Source of the DNA: Eudromia elegans
Taxonomy: Eukaryota; Chordata; Aves; Tinamiformes; Tinamidae
DNA length: 64,000 nt
Assembly: GCA_003342815.1 (NCBI GenBank)
Contig: PTEX01000273.1
Span: 186,001 to 250,000, forward strand
Direction: 5' to 3'
Shown here in pieces: positions 55,401 through 61,400 of this stretch. Position numbers and translations under genes: made by a program. Under the pieces are notes generated by a model. That model was not told where the DNA came from and did no database searches. It saw nothing but the letters and a program-made list of their open reading frames with translations. The stretch's first letter is position 1; each line of letters starts with the position of its first letter.

Positions 55401-58400
55401 CCGAAATACTGAAGCTAACCACCAGACAAGGATACAATCTATAATTCTTCCTCCCTGAATGTTCCCTTTCTGACAGATGTTGAGCTGAATGAACTTCCCG
55501 AAGCGGCTCGAGTTGTTGTTGTAAACAGTCTTCGCGTTTCCAAAAGCTTCCATAATTGGACTGTGAAGATACATAAGAATGACAAGAGTTAACGTGTGGC
55601 TAGAGAGCTAAGAGCTGCCCAGGGGATGGCAAAAGGAATGTAAAAGCTCTGTGTAAAGCGCACTTTTGACATCCTCCTCAGCCTTAGCCTGTATCTTCAG
55701 CATTACTCTGACAACAAACATCTCTATTTGATATCAACCGATGCAATTAGTCAGGAAACAAGATTTTCCGTACGAAACTACTGCAGCGTTTAATTGATTG
55801 CAGTGCAGAAGATGCAAGTGATTCTCCTCACAGCACTCAAATTATGGCAAGGTGCTAGGCAGATGCAGGAAAAACAGTCCTTGTCCCATGTCAATCAAAA
55901 CCAAAAAAAAGTAGTTCTTTAAATGAGCATACAGCAAGTAAACAGATAGCGGTAATAGACCCTAAATTGACTTTGGTTTTAAATAGCTTAGAAACATATG
56001 CCATTTCATTTGAGCACTGACTTTTAGCTTGCATAGAGAGTCTGGTTTATCTGATGCATCTACTCTACTGTCGTACCAGCTTTCCTGATCTTCCTTTTCC
56101 TGAGCGTGCTTCTACCACATGCTCTCTTTACCCTTATTAGGCTCCATCTCCCTTGCCTTGTCCTCAGGCTACACACACCAAGCCAACAGTTCCTTTCCTC
56201 CATCACCATTTTCCCTTACTTGGATTAACTGAATTCAGCCTCAGGCAAAATGGGAAGCCACCATTAAGCCAGCCATCATCCATTTCAGAAATCTCCATCT
56301 ATTTCATTCATTAAGAGGTATCACTGTGCTCTTAAATTTCTAGAGCACCCATCTAATATGGTTTAATGGAAATTTCCCCATTTCTGATATTATTTTTATT
56401 GTTTAGTAAATTCATCTACATATTTGCAAGCTCTTTCATTTCACTGATAAGGTACATGTCTTCTGGAAAAAGATTTGTGTATTTACAGATTTGGAAAAGC
56501 AAAATCAATGAATTCCACATTAATTAAATATCACACCACTCGAAGTACATACTACTCCTATAAAATCAAAGAGCTTACATCACACTGCATATACACACCT
56601 ATCACATCATTTTTCACCGATTCAGTCTTTTCCTTAAAATGTGACCAAGACAATACAGGCAGTAATTTGTATAAATCTGTGCTCGGAAGAAAGCAAGTCT
56701 TCCTTTCTCAGTGAAATGGATTTCACAAGGGATGAAAGGCATATACAAGGGGTTCTTAAAAAAAACAAAAAACCACTAAAGACTCAAAAGACTCTATAGC
56801 CCCTAATAAGCTGTCTGAAGAACCTGTACATCCTCATAAATTTTGACCCAATAGTGTCTTTCAGTTAAAGAAACCATACCTTAACAGGTACTTAATGGCA
56901 ATAGGGCCTGTGGTATAAAACAGACTTTTTGTAAGGAAGTTTCCAACAAGAATGCAACTATCATGTAAACACATGAAGAATTGGTTTCTTTTATATGAAC
57001 AAATACATCCAAACTGGAATATGAACCTCTTAACAGGGCAAATTTACGCCTGTCAGTTCATTCCCTGGAACCAGCGTAAGACTTTTGCCTGATTTCTCCA
57101 CCCATGTTTGTACATTAACCGAGCTTTTAAGCATCTCAGTCCCCTGCGGCAGTCCCATCTCAGTAAAACAGACCCTTCTGTGCAACACACACAGGAATGC
57201 GAGTGACGTACCTGCTTTCAAGAATAGCTTGCTCCACGCAGAAGGTTTTCTCTCTGGAGGACAGCTCCAGTGAATGTTGGCTCATCGCAGATAAGAACTT
57301 GAGGATTAGCTTAGTGCTCTCTGTCTTCCCAGCACCACTTTCACCACTGAAAGAAGACGACACAGAAAGTGTTTTGACAACTCCAGCTGCTGGGGCTGAG
57401 TCCTTTGTCTGGGCAACCCTCTAAGACACTGGAAGCTTGGGAGACTGGGACAAGTATGTAAGTCTATTAAATAGCAGCAGGTAAGCAAAATACACCTTTA
57501 AACTTGCTTAATATGGCATTCACAAAAAAAAAAAAATCATATTAACATCACACTCTGCACCACTTTTCAGACAGTATTCCAAGGCATTTATAGAATACGG
57601 ATGTGTAGGAGATTAGGCTGAGCCTGATTCCTGTTCACTTCCTTGGGAAGGACGTACCCTTTGGCCTTGTTCTACCTTTTCCATTGCAGTAAGAGGGAGT
57701 TCAGTCATGGTCTTTGATGGAGCATGACTGGGCATATGCAACAGGCACAGTTTAGCTGACTGTCTCTTGTTGTGCCATTTTAAGTGGGGACTCTACTGGT
57801 TTTAGGTCATTATAAAGGATCATGATGGTTTCTAATGAAAAAGGGAAGAAGAAAGGCATAGCCCAAAGAAGCAGCAAGTCATTTTCCTGCAAATTAACAT
57901 GAACAATTTCAAAACCATGGAAGAAGCATAGGAAGCACATAATGAGAGACTAAGAGTCTTTTAACCAAGATTTGCTTCTAAACACTGCCCAGAAATAATT
58001 AGCAAGTCTTTAAAATTTCATAAACTCCATAATAAAAGACACACTAAATATTGTTATGTTCGAGTTATGTGTTTTTCATCCACCATATTTACCATCCCAA
58101 ACTATTTCTGCAGCGTGTTTATTTTTACTCGTGACACTTGGGATTTCAGCTCATAACCATCTTCTTTCCCCACGTCTGAGCCTTCTCATTATTTGTTCTC
58201 TTTCTCTTCACAGATCCACATCCATTCATGCTTCTTTGTGAAGGAATCAAATCTTTACTACATCCCATATTTGATGCTGCTTCCTTGTATCCTAAAAGAC
58301 CATCACAGCACAGTTCCTACTAGTTTTGAAATAAGTTCACACATGCCTGCATTACCTTTGCCCAGTGCAAAAGTTTCATTAAGTGGCACGTATCTCTTCC

Positions 58401-61400
58401 TGCTTATATTCTTACGCTTTGGGCACCACTGCAGGGAGCTGGGGTCACCTCTTCTGACATTATCCTTCACCTGTCACACCACCCCACAGCCTATGCTGAG
58501 GAACATTAACAGTTGTTTCATGGAAGCTGCATTAACCCAGAGTAATGGAGAGCAATTCTGTATGGGATATATTCAAAGCTCATTCAAAAGCATTTTATAT
58601 GGTTATTTCTAGTGCAGTTGGTATTAGGCAGGATTACATGCTCTTGATTTTTTTCTCAGAACACTAGAGGCAACACTGGGTCAGGCCAAAGAACCACCCG
58701 CTCAGCATCCTGTACCTGGCAGTAACCAAAAGGCAAGAGTCTATTTTCCCTTCCATACTCTTCCAGCTTCCCAGCATCTTGTAATCCTCAATGGATTTAT
58801 TGTCCATGAATTTCTAGCCACATTCCTCAAAAAAAATCATGAACTTTTAACACTCACAACATCCCACTGTAAAGATGATCACGTGTGGTACAGAAAGCCA
58901 CCTCCTCGTGATCTGGATCGACTCCCTATTAGCTTCATCTGATGCCACCTAGTTCTGCTATTGGAAGTAACAGCAAACAAAGCATCCCTGACGTCCCTCT
59001 CCCTGCTGCTGCCAACCTCACGGGCATCAATCACCCTGCTGCCAAGCTTCGTTAGCCATTCCCACATAACAAAGTCATTCTACACTTTCATTCCCTTTTG
59101 TTCTTTTCTGAAGTGTCTTCAGTTTCAACAAGCCTTCTGGGATATAAAGCAAGGGGGAAAAGACTCGTTCACAATGTTCAAGACATGAGTAAAGCATGGA
59201 TATACACAATGATCTCTGTTTTGTTCTTTATTTCTGTACTATTAATGACTAATTCTGTTCAGTTTTACAAATAATACAGAGCACTAAGTTGATTATGTCA
59301 CGAATCCCTCTAGTGTGACAAGACCTCCCTCCTGCACAATGCTGCTCAGCTCAGCACCCACCATACTGTATGTATGAGGGTAGCTTCTTTTTTCCCCATT
59401 GCAAAAACACTTCATAAAAGACTGCTGCAATTAAGAAGATGAAAACCAAAACCCAATATGCTAATCTTTCAGGTTGTTTATGTTCATGTTGTTACACAGC
59501 ACAAACATCAAAAGTAGGTTAGTCTGAGATCGATCTTTCTGAATTCATAGGGAGTCTATCCCTATAGCACGTTGGCAAGTGAAGGAAGGGGAACTTTTTA
59601 GCACATGCTCAACCTTTCCAGCAGCTCCTCTCCTCAGTTTAAACGGCCGGTTTACTCCACCTTGTTACACTCAGTATTCTGAACAAGTTAAGGATGACAA
59701 CCACCCACGAGGCCCTCATTTAGGAGACCTTTCATCTTTCTCCGTGACTTGCTCGACACAGGGCAGCTCACTAAGGGCACAAGCGTCTGAACTCCAGGCT
59801 GCTGCAGACAAAAAGGGTGTCAGTAACAGAACCTTCTCATTCTGAAGGACTTGGTGCAAATAAGGCTGGAGCAACACAACTCCCCATCACTTCTCAGTTC
59901 TTTCTCCTGGCTCTTATACCCCAAAGACAGACATGTCTGGACAAAATAGTCCTGCTCAGCAAACATAGTTTTTCCAAATGCACAAGAGAATTTTGGTATG
60001 TCACTCTCATAAGCAAGCCTGGGTCTTATCCAAAGAGTAGTGTGTTTTATGTTGATTTTCAAGCTGAACAACAACAAAAAAATCATCAGGCCACCAGATG
60101 ACAGATAAATAATAGAGAGAACAAACTGGTTTTTGACTGTGATTTCCCACTCGCAACATTGACCTGAGAACAGAACTCAGCATGGCTGTTGCCATTCCTT
60201 CTATTGCTCTATACTTCTTGGACTGCCTTAAGGGGGAAAAAAAAGAGTAACAAAAATACAACCCAAATATATCAAAACACCATCTAAACACGTGTGCTAA
60301 TCACGAACTGAACCCAGTCACATCTCTGGACCGCCTGGCTAACAGCAAGGGACCCCCTCCCTGCTCCTGCCAAGGGGCCCGGACCCACAGCGATTCAGCT
60401 CAAGCTGTTCATCTGGCTCTGCACCAACAGCAGCAGGGGAGCACAAAAATCAAAAGATGTTGCTAGCTTTATAACACGCCTGTGATGGATAACACCAAAT
60501 TAGACTGTGATGGGCTTTTTGCACGTCAGCTCCACTGCATCCCTCCGATGACAGCAGTCTATGTGCTACAGACTGCTAAATCATTCTCCTACAGCACTAT
60601 CATGAAGAGCACTGTGTAACACATACCCATAACCAGGCATCTTCAGAGAACTTCATGGAATATTACCCCTTCTATATTCCCTTTCTTTTCATCTTTACTC
60701 TGAGTGGCTATGTTAAGGAGGAAAAAAAAAAAAAAAAAGCTCTGGCTTTTATTTTACCTTCTATGTCATTGCTGGTGACAGTTTTTGATTCTCATCTTAT
60801 ACCACTCAGAAAAAAAAAATCAAAACATTTCAAAATATTCCAGAAGCTTTTTCACAGGCTTCTGAATCCAAATACCACCTCCTTAGAAAAGCATCTCCTA
60901 AACAAAGCTGAACAAATTCCGACCACCAGCAGAGGGCACTTCAAGTCCAGAGGAGCATTAAAAACACCACGAAAGTAAATATTCCGTAAGACAGATTCCA
61001 CTGGCTGAGTTTTTACATCCCCAAAGAAGGAACAGGTGAAAGCTGCACATCAGAATTTTAAACCTACTCTGACAATTAATATTTTAACTGAATATAATTG
61101 TTCATTATGTTTTCATGACAGAACAAAAATTTTCTTTTGTTTCCTTTCTTACATAGAATAGGATAATAAACTATTGGCCTGAATGCAGACATCAGCCAGA
61201 GCTCTGCTTGACCAATTCTTATTCTAAGACCAGGAGTAACCATGAAAACCTGACAGTGAGTAGCTCCAAAACGTCATTCTAAGGCAGTGCAATCTGCAGG
61301 CACGGGCGGGGTGCTGAGCCCAACAGGGAAATCGGGTCTGCCTCCAATCCGATGCCCCACGCTGAATTCTGCAGTCATGAAGACCGTCCTAAAATTCAGA

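Noticed and set aside
54380-55560. Apparent five-residue deletion in the avian motor between exons 3 and 5
   Set aside because: The missing residues are encoded by the 14-nt microexon at 54590-54603, so nothing is deleted.
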